Shown piece by piece: positions 1-5,305 of a stretch of DNA of 6,910 nt (its first letter is position 1; each line of letters begins with the position of its first letter). The notes beneath the pieces were generated by a model, which ran no database searches, was not told the DNA's origin, and saw nothing but the letters and a program-made list of their open reading frames with translations. This DNA is from Clostridiales bacterium (GTDB lineage Bacteria; Bacillota; Clostridia; Christensenellales; Aristaeellaceae), in contig SFFC01000112.1 of the NCBI GenBank assembly GCA_004556985.1, forward strand, positions 1 to 6,910, read 5' to 3'. A program made the translations under genes and the position numbers.

Positions 1-11
1 CCCAAACCTGC

Positions 12-32
12 CTGAGGGATTTCATCCCTCAG
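12..32. repeat. Small perfect hairpin near left edge
   Basis: Nine-base perfect inverted repeat: arms 12-20 (CTGAGGGAT) and 24-32 (ATCCCTCAG) around a TTC loop. No T-run follows on either strand, so it is not a classical intrinsic terminator. The flanking pyrimidine-rich sequence and the hairpin style (short stem, TTC or TTTC loop, CCCAAAC nearby) resemble the hairpin-bearing gap at 2728-2996. It may be the end of a dispersed intergenic repeat cut by the window edge; that link is inference. I see no gene in 1-146. Confidence 0.5.
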
Positions 33-80
33 ACTCCCTTCTTCGCTTCGCGCCTATCGCTATTTCTATCTGAGAGTATA

Positions 81-126
81 AGCAGCACCGGCCGGGAAAA
101 CGCTTTCCCGGCCGGTGCTGCTTTTT
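81..126. terminator. Strong terminator-like hairpin
   Basis: Perfect 19-bp stem, arms 81-99 and 104-122, with an ACGC loop; the stem is G+C-rich at the base and closes with three A-T pairs. On the plus strand it runs directly into five T residues (122-126), an intrinsic terminator for rightward transcription arriving from beyond the left edge. On the minus strand it lies 25 bases after the stop of the flavin reductase gene, preceded by an A-run but followed only by TTATAC, so it is a weaker terminator in that direction. A bidirectional terminator between convergent genes is the simplest reading. Confidence 0.8.
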
Positions 127-146
127 GCTCGTTTATCGTTCGCCGA

Positions 147-650
147 TCAGCCTTCCGCGATGAAGGTCGGCGCGTTCTTCGGGCTGGTGCCCTTGATGAC
201 GTTGTGATAGTAGCTGTAGGTCATCGGCGTCTCCTTGGAGAACACGCCCGCGTCGATCACCTCGCCGATGAAGATCGTATGCGTCGACGTCTCGACCTCG
301 TTGACCACGCGGCAGACGACGTAGCCGCAGCCGCTCTTGACGACGGGCATGAAGCTCTTCTTCTCGTAATCGACGCCCTCAAACTTGTCCTTGTCCTTGC
401 TGGAGAAGAAGCCGAAGCGGCCGATCAGCGTCGGGTCAGACTGCTCGCTGAGGATCGTGTAGGCGAACATGCCGCAGCGGCGGATGCAATCGGTCGTGTA
501 GTTGTCATGGTTGAGGCTCACGCTGACCGTCGCGGGGGACGAGGTGATCTGCGTGTTGCTGTTGGAGACGCAGCCGACGGGACGACCGTTGTCCACGCTC
601 GTTGTGATATAGACGCCGTAGGACATGCTGCGAAAAGCATTCTTATCCAT
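147..650 (-). CDS. Flavin reductase family protein (FMN-binding split barrel)
   Basis: A 167-residue cytosolic protein of the flavin reductase-like family, which binds FMN in a split beta-barrel and passes electrons from NAD(P)H or a protein donor to flavin or a partner protein. Family-type segments are the N-terminal SYGVYITTS strand (10-18), the GCVSNSNTQITSSPATVSVSLN flavin-binding stretch (26-47), FAYTILSEQ (62-70) and HTIFIGEVIDAG (124-135). The tail MTYSYYHNVIKGTSPKNAP (143-161) resembles the linker that in clostridial high-molecular-weight rubredoxins joins this domain to a C-terminal rubredoxin. Here the protein stops just after the tail and no CxxC pairs follow, so it is a stand-alone form. 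No signal peptide is seen. The ATG is preceded by AAAGGA (660-665) at 9 bases. It has its own promoter (701-729) and a hairpin separates it from the upstream gene, so it is probably a one-gene unit. Family is confident; substrate and partner are unknown. Confidence 0.9.
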   Translation of the reverse strand: MDKNAFRSMSYGVYITTSVDNGRPVGCVSNSNTQITSSPATVSVSLNHDNYTTDCIRRCGMFAYTILSEQSDPTLIGRFGFFSSKDKDKFEGVDYEKKSFMPVVKSGCGYVVCRVVNEVETSTHTIFIGEVIDAGVFSKETPMTYSYYHNVIKGTSPKNAPTFIAEG

Positions 651-700
651 GTGCTTCCATCCTTTCTTTTGCTGAGGCCTTTTCTTCCCTCAGTACATGT

Positions 701-729
701 ATTATACCGAAAAGCAACAGCCGCGTCAA
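701..729 (-). promoter_or_regulatory. Sigma-70-type promoter of the flavin reductase gene
   Basis: On the minus strand, TTGACG (724-729) and TATAAT (701-706) are separated by exactly 17 bases (707-723): a perfect -10 and a 5/6 -35. Transcription should start near 694, leaving a leader of roughly 40 bases before the ATG at 650. The promoter lies downstream of the hairpin at 752-794, so the gene can be transcribed independently of the flavoprotein gene upstream. Confidence 0.85.
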
Positions 730-751
730 TTCGTTGTTTGGTCTTTTTTGC

Positions 752-798
752 CAATAGGAGCCCCGCAGGCCATCTGCCCGCGGGGCTCCTATTGTTTT
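752..798. terminator. Terminator-like hairpin between flavoprotein and flavin reductase genes
   Basis: A 15-bp perfect inverted repeat, arms 752-766 and 780-794, with a 13-base loop that can add three more pairs (768-770 with 776-778). It starts about 20 bases past the stop of the exported flavoprotein gene on the minus strand and ends before the next promoter, so it probably terminates that leftward transcript. The T-run (795-798), however, is on the plus strand; leftward RNA leaves the stem with CTATTGGC and no U-run. Bidirectional or mainly anti-antisense function is possible. Confidence 0.65.
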
Positions 799-813
799 CA
801 GGACAGAGGCAAA

Positions 814-2727
814 TTACTTTGCCGCTTCCTCCAGGCACTGCGTCACAGCCTTCTTGATGCGGCCGGAGGTCAGGGTCGCGCCCGTCACGCCATCCACATC
901 CACGCTGTTGGCGCTGACGATCGCCTGCGGAACGGCCTCGAGTGCACCGCCCGCAATCGCCTGCGTCTCCGCATTCTCCACGACCTCAACCGCGGCAATT
1001 TTGCCGCCCTCAATGGTGGTCTTCACGGTCATCGGGCCCTCCTGGCCGTCGACCGTCGCGGTGTATTCACCGTCGCTGAGCGCGCGGCTCATGTCAAAGA
1101 GCGTCTCCCCGGAGGTCTCCTTGGCGAAGAGGCTCTCGTCGAGCAGGTTGCTCGCCGGCCTGACCTCGTAGCCCTCGGCCAGCTCGCCGTTCATGACGTT
1201 GCGCGCCGCGATCTTGCCAAAGACGATCGGGCCCATGACGCCCGTGCCGCCGGAGACGAACTTGCCCCAGATACCGCCGACGACCTCGCCCGCCGCATAC
1301 AGGCCCGGAATGGCGTTGCCCGCCTCGTCGAGCACCTGCATGTCCGCGTTGGCGGTGATGCCGCCCAGCGTCATGACGCACAGCGCATGCAGGCGGATTG
1401 CGTAGAACTTCTCGCCCTCGATCTTGTTGACGGCGAGGTTGTAGGCGTTCGTCGTGCCGTCATAGAGGCGGCCGAATTCGTCGGTGCCGCCCGCTTCGAC
1501 AGCGGCGTTGTAGGCCTCGACGGTCGCCACGAGGTTCTCAGCCGGCACGCCGATCATCTCCGCAAGCTCCTCCAGAGAGGAAGCCTCGCTCTTGACATGC
1601 GCGCCGCGCATGGTCTCGTCCGCGAAATAGGCGTCATAGAAGTACGCGCCGTTCGCCGCGCGCAGATCCTCGAGGATCTTGTCGGTGAAGATGTCATACT
1701 GCACGGCGCCGGGCTGCTCCTCCAGCGCGACCTCGCGGACGGAGGGGTTCGACTCGGTCTCGTTGCAGAAGCGCTCGCCATTCTGGTTGACGACGATGCC
1801 GCCGGTCTTCCAGGTGTAGGTCGAGGCGATGGAGCCGGTCTTCGGGTTGTCGCGGCTGACGAGGCCCATCGGGAACGTCGGAATCGCGCTCATCGCTTCT
1901 TCGTTGAGCGCCGCGCCGACCTTCTGCATGAGCAGCAGGCCGTTGCCGTCCGCGCTCGCCGGTCCACCGGCCAGGTAATATTCGCCGTTCTCGACGTACT
2001 TGGCCATCAGCTTGCCGTTGGCGGAGTAGCCGCCGGTGCAGACGATGATGCCCTTTTCCGCGGTGTAGGAGACCTCGCCGTCCGGGCCCTCGGCCACGAC
2101 GGTCAGCACCTGGCCCTTGTCGTTGGCCTGCAGCTCGGTCGCCTTGGTGTTGTAGACGACGGTGATGCGGTCATCCGCCTTGAGCAGCGTATCGAGCACC
2201 TCATGCGCAGCGGACTTGTAGGTCGTCGGATCCTGCGCAAGGCACTTGTAGGTGCGCGGGATGGAATAGAGCGCGTGCTCCGGCGCAAAGACCGCGCGGC
2301 GGCCCTGAGCATCGGTCGAGAACTTGCAGTCCTTAAGGCCGTTTTCATACAGCCAGTTGAAGACCTCGGTGTCCTCGTTGCAGAACTCGGTGACGAGCTC
2401 GACGCTCGGCTTTCCGCCGAAGTCGCTGCCCGTCTTGAGGATGTCGGCGATGTAGCTCTCGACGGTGTCCTCAATGCCGTCCTCCTGCTGGATGATGGTG
2501 TTCGCGGCGGACATGGAGCCGCTGGTAAAGTTCAGCGAGCCGCCGGTCTTGCCGGTCATCTCCAGCACGATGACGTGCTCCGCACCCTGCGCAACCGACT
2601 CAAGCGCCGCGGAAAGGCCCGCGCCGCCCGCGCCGATGATCACGACGTCCGCGTCCGCCGCCATCGCGGGCATCGCGAGGCAGCAAAGCAGCAGCGCCAG
2701 CACCAGGGACAGGATCTTTCTGCTCAT
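814..2727 (-). CDS. Exported FAD-dependent reductase with C-terminal FMN-binding domain (fumarate reductase/UrdA-like)
   Basis: A 637-residue flavoprotein of the flavocytochrome c/fumarate reductase flavoprotein superfamily, probably reducing an organic acceptor outside the membrane. Residues 1-23 form a signal peptide (SRK start, Leu-rich core, AMA|AD cleavage). The FAD Rossmann motif GAGGAG is at 32-37 and the family motif GGIVVNQNGERFCNE at 309-323; Arg331 may be the catalytic Arg. The domain ends near 510. An FMN_bind domain (about 552-635) carries D612-G-V-T-G-A-T618, the ApbE flavinylation motif, so FMN is probably bound covalently to Thr618. Compared with Shewanella fumarate reductase (alignment by eye), the fumarate-holding residues are replaced: His365 by Ile282, His504 by Met452, Arg545 by Val491. 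The substrate is therefore probably not fumarate. FMN_bind is C-terminal, whereas in UrdA it precedes the FAD domain. The start has AAAGGAGGA (2737-2745) 9 bases upstream. Its paralogue lies 269 bases upstream on the same strand. Family is sure; substrate is unknown. Confidence 0.92.
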   Translation of the reverse strand: MSRKILSLVLALLLCCLAMPAMAADADVVIIGAGGAGLSAALESVAQGAEHVIVLEMTGKTGGSLNFTSGSMSAANTIIQQEDGIEDTVESYIADILKTGSDFGGKPSVELVTEFCNEDTEVFNWLYENGLKDCKFSTDAQGRRAVFAPEHALYSIPRTYKCLAQDPTTYKSAAHEVLDTLLKADDRITVVYNTKATELQANDKGQVLTVVAEGPDGEVSYTAEKGIIVCTGGYSANGKLMAKYVENGEYYLAGGPASADGNGLLLMQKVGAALNEEAMSAIPTFPMGLVSRDNPKTGSIASTYTWKTGGIVVNQNGERFCNETESNPSVREVALEEQPGAVQYDIFTDKILEDLRAANGAYFYDAYFADETMRGAHVKSEASSLEELAEMIGVPAENLVATVEAYNAAVEAGGTDEFGRLYDGTTNAYNLAVNKIEGEKFYAIRLHALCVMTLGGITANADMQVLDEAGNAIPGLYAAGEVVGGIWGKFVSGGTGVMGPIVFGKIAARNVMNGELAEGYEVRPASNLLDESLFAKETSGETLFDMSRALSDGEYTATVDGQEGPMTVKTTIEGGKIAAVEVVENAETQAIAGGALEAVPQAIVSANSVDVDGVTGATLTSGRIKKAVTQCLEEAAK

Positions 2728-2996
2728 GGTTCTTCTCCTCCTTTGTCGTTCCTTGGAAAATGGATGCCTTCGCTCAAGCCCCTTCGGGGCCCAAACTCCT
2801 TATACCTGTGTTTCTTTCGCAAAGAAGCGGAAAGAAGGAACAGGGTTTCCCCTGTTCCCTCATGCGGTCGGGCACGCCGGAACGCTGCCCGCCGACAGAG
2901 TGATTTGTGTTCATCCTTCCGCGCAGCTCCGGCCTCGGGCATAGAGCGGCGGAATGTGCAGCACGCTGTCGGTGATGCATCCGGCATCATGCCGGA
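2728..2996. repeat. Hairpin-rich intergenic segment, possible dispersed repeat
   Basis: A 269-base gap between the two flavoprotein genes with no credible gene. It holds several inverted repeats: 2778-2790 (GCCCC, loop TTC, GGGGC), 2812-2826 (TTCTTT, loop CGC, AAAGAA), 2837-2858 (9-bp stem) and 2979-2997 at the upstream gene's stop. This arrangement of short hairpins with TTC/TTTC loops looks like a multi-copy intergenic element of G+C-rich Clostridia; that is pattern-based inference, and copy number cannot be seen here. The only promoter-like element for the downstream gene is a weak minus-strand TATAAG at about 2800-2805 with no good -35, so read-through from the upstream gene is also possible. 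Confidence 0.4.
2837..2858 (-). terminator. Possible terminator of the upstream flavoprotein gene
   Basis: A perfect 9-bp stem GGAACAGGG / CCCTGTTCC with a TTTC loop (2846-2849). On the minus strand it is followed by the pyrimidine-rich TTCTTTCCGCTTCTTT, an imperfect U-tract. It lies about 140 bases after the stop of the gene ending at 2997. It could end that transcript or partly attenuate read-through into the second flavoprotein gene; it could equally be part of a repeat element with no terminator role. Confidence 0.4.
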
Positions 2997-2997
2997 T
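2979..2997 (-). other. Hairpin overlapping the stop codon of the upstream flavoprotein gene
   Basis: ATCCGGC (2979-2985) and GCCGGAT (2991-2997) form a 7-bp stem around ATCAT, directly at the TAA stop (2997-2999, minus strand). No U-run follows, so it is not a standard terminator. It could stabilise the 3' end of a processed transcript between the two genes. Confidence 0.4.
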
Positions 2998-4913
2998 TAC
3001 TTCGCAAACGCCTGGCCGATGGCGGTGCCAATGGCCTGGCAGTCGACGGTCGCGCCGGCGACGATGTCGACATCCGCGCTCTGGGAGGCGATGATCGCGC
3101 CGGTGTACTCGGCGAGCTGCTCATCGGTGATGAACATGCTCTCGCGGCCGCCGGTGATCTCGATGGCGGTCAGGCTGCCGCCCTCGACGGTGAAGGTGAC
3201 CTCGATCTTGTCGTGCAGGCCGTCGACGGTCGCGCTGTACTGGCCGTCCTCAGCGTCCGCCCAGGCCGGGCCGGCCGCAGCGGTCTCCACAGCGGTGAAC
3301 TCGGAGACGGCGCCGAACGCGGTCTGCGCCGCGGTGCGGCCGGAAAGCATGGCCTCGGAGAGGAACACGCCGTTCTGATAGAGGTTGGAGACGTAGCTGC
3401 CCAGCTCGCCCGCCTCATACAGGCCCGGGATCGGCTCGTCGTTCCAGTCGAGCACGCGGCCAGCAGTATCGCGCTTCGCGCCGCCCGTGGTGGCCACCAG
3501 GGTCGGAGTGATGGAGACGGCGTAGTAGGGAGCGGTGTCGATCTTGTCCATCTTCTCGGGATCGCGGCCGAAGGCCTCGTCCACGCCCGCCTCGCAGGCG
3601 GCGTTCCAGGCGTCGATGGTCGCCTTGAGCGTCTCGGGATCGCGGCCCAGCTTCTCGGCCAGCTCCTCGATGGTGTCCGCCTTGATGATCCATCCCTTTT
3701 CGATCTCGGCGAGGTTGTCGCTCGTCCACATGTAGCCCTCGGTCGTCGTCGGCCAGCTCAGCCACTGGGAGGCGATGGAGCCCGCGGCACGGGTCTTCTC
3801 GTCGAAGATCAGGTCGACCGGCAGCGCGCGCTCGTGCGGCAGATCGACGTAGCGGCCATACTCCATGTACTTCATGTGCTGGCGATGGTAGCCGTAGGCC
3901 TCGTTGTAGAAGCGCTCGCCCTGCGCGTCGATCTCGATCCAGGAGTTGCCCGCCATCGAGAAGTTGCGCATGAAGGTCGCCTCATGCTCCGGCACCTTGA
4001 TGCCCAGCCAGAAGCCGCCGGACTGGGTCTGGTTCTTCATGTGCCAGATCTGCGCACCGGCCTCCATCAGCATCTTGATGCCGTCGCCGGTGTTGCCGGG
4101 GGTACCGGCGGTGTAGACGGTCTCCATGCCGTGGAAATCGCGCTGCATGGTCAGGTTGTTCTCATAGCCGCCGCAGGCGAGCAGGACACCCTTGTCGGAC
4201 TTGATGGAAATCTCGGTGCCGTCCGCCTGACGGGCGATCACGCCGAACACCTCGCGGGTGAAGGGATCCTGCACCAGGGAGATGGCCGGGGTCTCGTAGA
4301 GTACCTCGACGCCGCGGGCCTCGACGGCCTTGGCGAAGCAGCGCCACACGCCGCCGTTTTCAAACGTCGAACCCTTGGCGCGCAGATGCGCGGAGCAGCC
4401 GTCGAACACGGAGCCCTCGAAGTTGCTGAACTCGACGACCATGGAGCCCCACTTGAGCTCGCCGCCGCCGACGTAGCCGGCCTCGTAATCGACGCTCTCG
4501 GCCACAGCCTGTACCCACGGGAGCTGATCCGCGAAGCCCTGGCACAGCCAGGTCAGATACTCGTCCGGAATCGGGTTGGGCAGGTTGCAGTTGTACAGAT
4601 AGGTCTTGAGCGTCGGCACAGCCTCCTGCGCCGGGACCAGGAACGTCTGGCCCGAGGCGATGGAGTTGCCGCCGGCCAGGCTCTCGGGCATCTTCTCCAG
4701 CACGAGAATCTCGGCGTCCGGCGCGATGTCGTGCGCCTCAACGGCGGCCGCCGCGCCCGCCAGACCGAAGCCCACGACGAGGTAATCGACCTCGCGATCC
4801 CAGGTCTCAATATTCTGCACCGGCGTGACCCAGTCGGTCGTCTCGGCGCAGGCGCCGGCAAAGACCGCCAGCGTCAGCGTCAGGCTCAGCAATACGCACA
4901 GCCATTTCTTCAT
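2997..4913 (-). CDS. Exported FAD-dependent reductase with C-terminal FMN-binding domain, divergent paralogue
   Basis: A 638-residue secreted flavoprotein, paralogous in layout to its neighbour at 814-2727 but clearly diverged. Residues 1-23 are a signal peptide (MKKW, then a hydrophobic core). AGACA|ET suits signal peptidase I; the Cys at 22 lacks a proper lipobox. The FAD motif GFGLAG is at 48-53, with VLEK at 71-74, then GGNSIASGQ (81-89), and GERFYNE (332-338) followed by HR (343-344), a candidate catalytic Arg. The end of the FAD domain reads GLYEAGELGSYVSNLYQNG (497-515), a form I associate with the broad anaerobe FAD reductase group rather than fumarate reductases. The fumarate-holding His and Arg positions are Ala474 and a Tyr/Gln near 511-512. 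The FMN_bind domain (about 556-636) has D616-I-V-A-G-A-T622, where Ala replaces the usual Ser/Thr but the acceptor Thr remains. AGGAAGGA sits 7 bases before the ATG. Transcription probably starts at the palindrome-containing promoter 5024-5054. Substrate is unknown; a related steroid- or enoate-type acceptor is possible. Confidence 0.9.
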   Translation of the reverse strand: MKKWLCVLLSLTLTLAVFAGACAETTDWVTPVQNIETWDREVDYLVVGFGLAGAAAAVEAHDIAPDAEILVLEKMPESLAGGNSIASGQTFLVPAQEAVPTLKTYLYNCNLPNPIPDEYLTWLCQGFADQLPWVQAVAESVDYEAGYVGGGELKWGSMVVEFSNFEGSVFDGCSAHLRAKGSTFENGGVWRCFAKAVEARGVEVLYETPAISLVQDPFTREVFGVIARQADGTEISIKSDKGVLLACGGYENNLTMQRDFHGMETVYTAGTPGNTGDGIKMLMEAGAQIWHMKNQTQSGGFWLGIKVPEHEATFMRNFSMAGNSWIEIDAQGERFYNEAYGYHRQHMKYMEYGRYVDLPHERALPVDLIFDEKTRAAGSIASQWLSWPTTTEGYMWTSDNLAEIEKGWIIKADTIEELAEKLGRDPETLKATIDAWNAACEAGVDEAFGRDPEKMDKIDTAPYYAVSITPTLVATTGGAKRDTAGRVLDWNDEPIPGLYEAGELGSYVSNLYQNGVFLSEAMLSGRTAAQTAFGAVSEFTAVETAAAGPAWADAEDGQYSATVDGLHDKIEVTFTVEGGSLTAIEITGGRESMFITDEQLAEYTGAIIASQSADVDIVAGATVDCQAIGTAIGQAFAK

Positions 4914-5005
4914 CTTGGTGTCCTTCCTTTCTTGTGTTCCCTTTTGTTTTCTTCGTGACGATTCACGCGGTGTTTTGCCATCTTCCGAACAAATTTCTGC
5001 CGCAT
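4910..5005 (-). other. Possible 31-codon leader ORF overlapping the flavoprotein start
   Basis: Within the leader of the gene at 2997-4913, an ATG at 5003-5005 opens a 31-codon frame that ends in TGA at 4910-4912. That stop overlaps the downstream ATG (4911-4913) in an ATGA arrangement typical of translational coupling. The predicted peptide (MRQKFVRKMAKHRVNRHEEN...) is very basic, with 13 Lys/Arg, and has no hydrophobic segment. The predicted transcription start (near 5017) would leave only about 12 bases upstream of its ATG, with a poor ribosome site (GGCGAAG). The strong AAGGAAGGA before the main start may be all that matters, so this could be chance. Confidence 0.2.
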
Positions 5006-5023
5006 TTCTTCGCCGTTATGATC

Positions 5024-5054
5024 ATTATATCCCCTCAAGCGGCTTGAGACGCAA
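5024..5054 (-). promoter_or_regulatory. Promoter with 19-bp spacer and MerR/SoxR-like operator
   Basis: On the minus strand, TTGCGT (5049-5054) and a perfect TATAAT (5024-5029) are separated by 19 bases (5030-5048). The spacer contains the 15-bp palindrome CTCAAGC-C-GCTTGAG (5034-5048), starting directly after the -35 and ending 4 bases before the -10. Overlong spacers filled by a dyad are the hallmark of MerR-family activated promoters. The half-site CTCAAG/CTTGAG is that of the enterobacterial SoxR box (from memory), though with a 3-base instead of 4-base centre. The -35 matches consensus at only 3 of 6 positions, fitting an activator-dependent promoter. It would drive the flavoprotein gene at 2997-4913 with a leader of about 100 bases. 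No MerR-type gene is in the window. Confidence 0.6.
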
Positions 5055-5056
5055 GT

Positions 5057-5071
5057 ATAATTGTGAATTAT
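5057..5071. promoter_or_regulatory. A/T-rich dyad upstream of the leftward promoter
   Basis: A perfect inverted repeat ATAATT-GTG-AATTAT lies 2 bases beyond the -35 of the leftward promoter. It could be a second regulator site or act like an UP element. It also contains TATAAT on the plus strand (5056-5061), but no -35 stands at a suitable distance, so I do not call a rightward promoter here. Confidence 0.35.
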
Positions 5072-5157
5072 CAAACGCTTTTCTTTTTCCCGTTTTTTTC
5101 GGACATTTCACGTCTGTTTGCCGCCCAATGCGGGGAGCCCGCCCCCTTTTTTGATGA

Positions 5158-5190
5158 AATCAAAAAATTGATTCGCCTTTTTCGCGAAAA
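5158..5190. promoter_or_regulatory. Two adjacent dyads in the divergent control region
   Basis: AATCAA-AAAA-TTGATT (5158-5173) is followed 5 bases later by the perfect 12-base palindrome TTTTCGCGAAAA (5179-5190). They lie about 50-85 bases upstream of the rightward promoter's -35 and about 105-135 bases upstream of the leftward -35. Operator function for either gene is possible but unproven; A/T-rich sequence yields such dyads by chance fairly often. The rest of 5072-5157 shows nothing beyond T-rich tracts. Confidence 0.25.
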
Positions 5191-5205
5191 CGGTCCTTTT
5201 TAAAT

Positions 5206-5220
5206 CTCAAGCAGCTTTGG
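5206..5220. promoter_or_regulatory. Degenerate copy of the SoxR/MerR-like operator
   Basis: CTCAAGCAGCTTTGG matches the palindrome at 5034-5048 (plus strand CTCAAGCGGCTTGAG) at 12 of 15 positions, keeping the whole left half. It sits 22 bases upstream of the -35 of the rightward promoter. It could be a weak second site linking the divergent genes, or chance. Confidence 0.2.
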
Positions 5221-5242
5221 ATTTTTTAAGCGGAAATATCGG

Positions 5243-5271
5243 TTGCCCCATGCCCGGCAAGCTGGTATAAT
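5243..5271 (+). promoter_or_regulatory. Sigma-70-type promoter of the SH3b envelope protein gene
   Basis: TTGCCC (5243-5248) and TATAAT (5266-5271) are separated by exactly 17 bases. Transcription should start near 5278, leaving about 28 bases of leader before the TTG start at 5306. The promoter makes any start upstream of about 5278, including the in-frame TTG at 5243 and ATG at 5270, unlikely. Confidence 0.8.
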
Positions 5272-5305
5272 GAAAGACGATTCTTCGCGAAAGAGGGGTT
5301 CGCCT

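Noticed and set aside
2724..2990. Minus-strand open frames of 88 and 68 codons in the gap between the flavoprotein genes
   Set aside because: They read through the hairpins, lack ribosome sites and overlap each other in different frames. The 88-codon one runs into the start of the downstream gene. More likely translation of a non-coding repeat.
697..3378. 893-codon plus-strand open frame antisense to the first flavoprotein gene and beyond
   Set aside because: It lies opposite well-supported reductase sequence, is rich in Arg/Ala/Asp/Val as expected for the complement of G+C-rich codons, and crosses the intergenic hairpins. No ribosome site or recognisable domain.
3213..4958. 581-codon plus-strand open frame antisense to the second flavoprotein gene
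   Set aside because: Mirror of the real minus-strand gene; composition is that of a G+C-rich shadow and it runs through the reductase's ribosome site.
5056..5061. Plus-strand TATAAT as an extra rightward -10
   Set aside because: The bases 16-18 upstream give no -35-like hexamer, and a much better promoter lies at 5243-5271.
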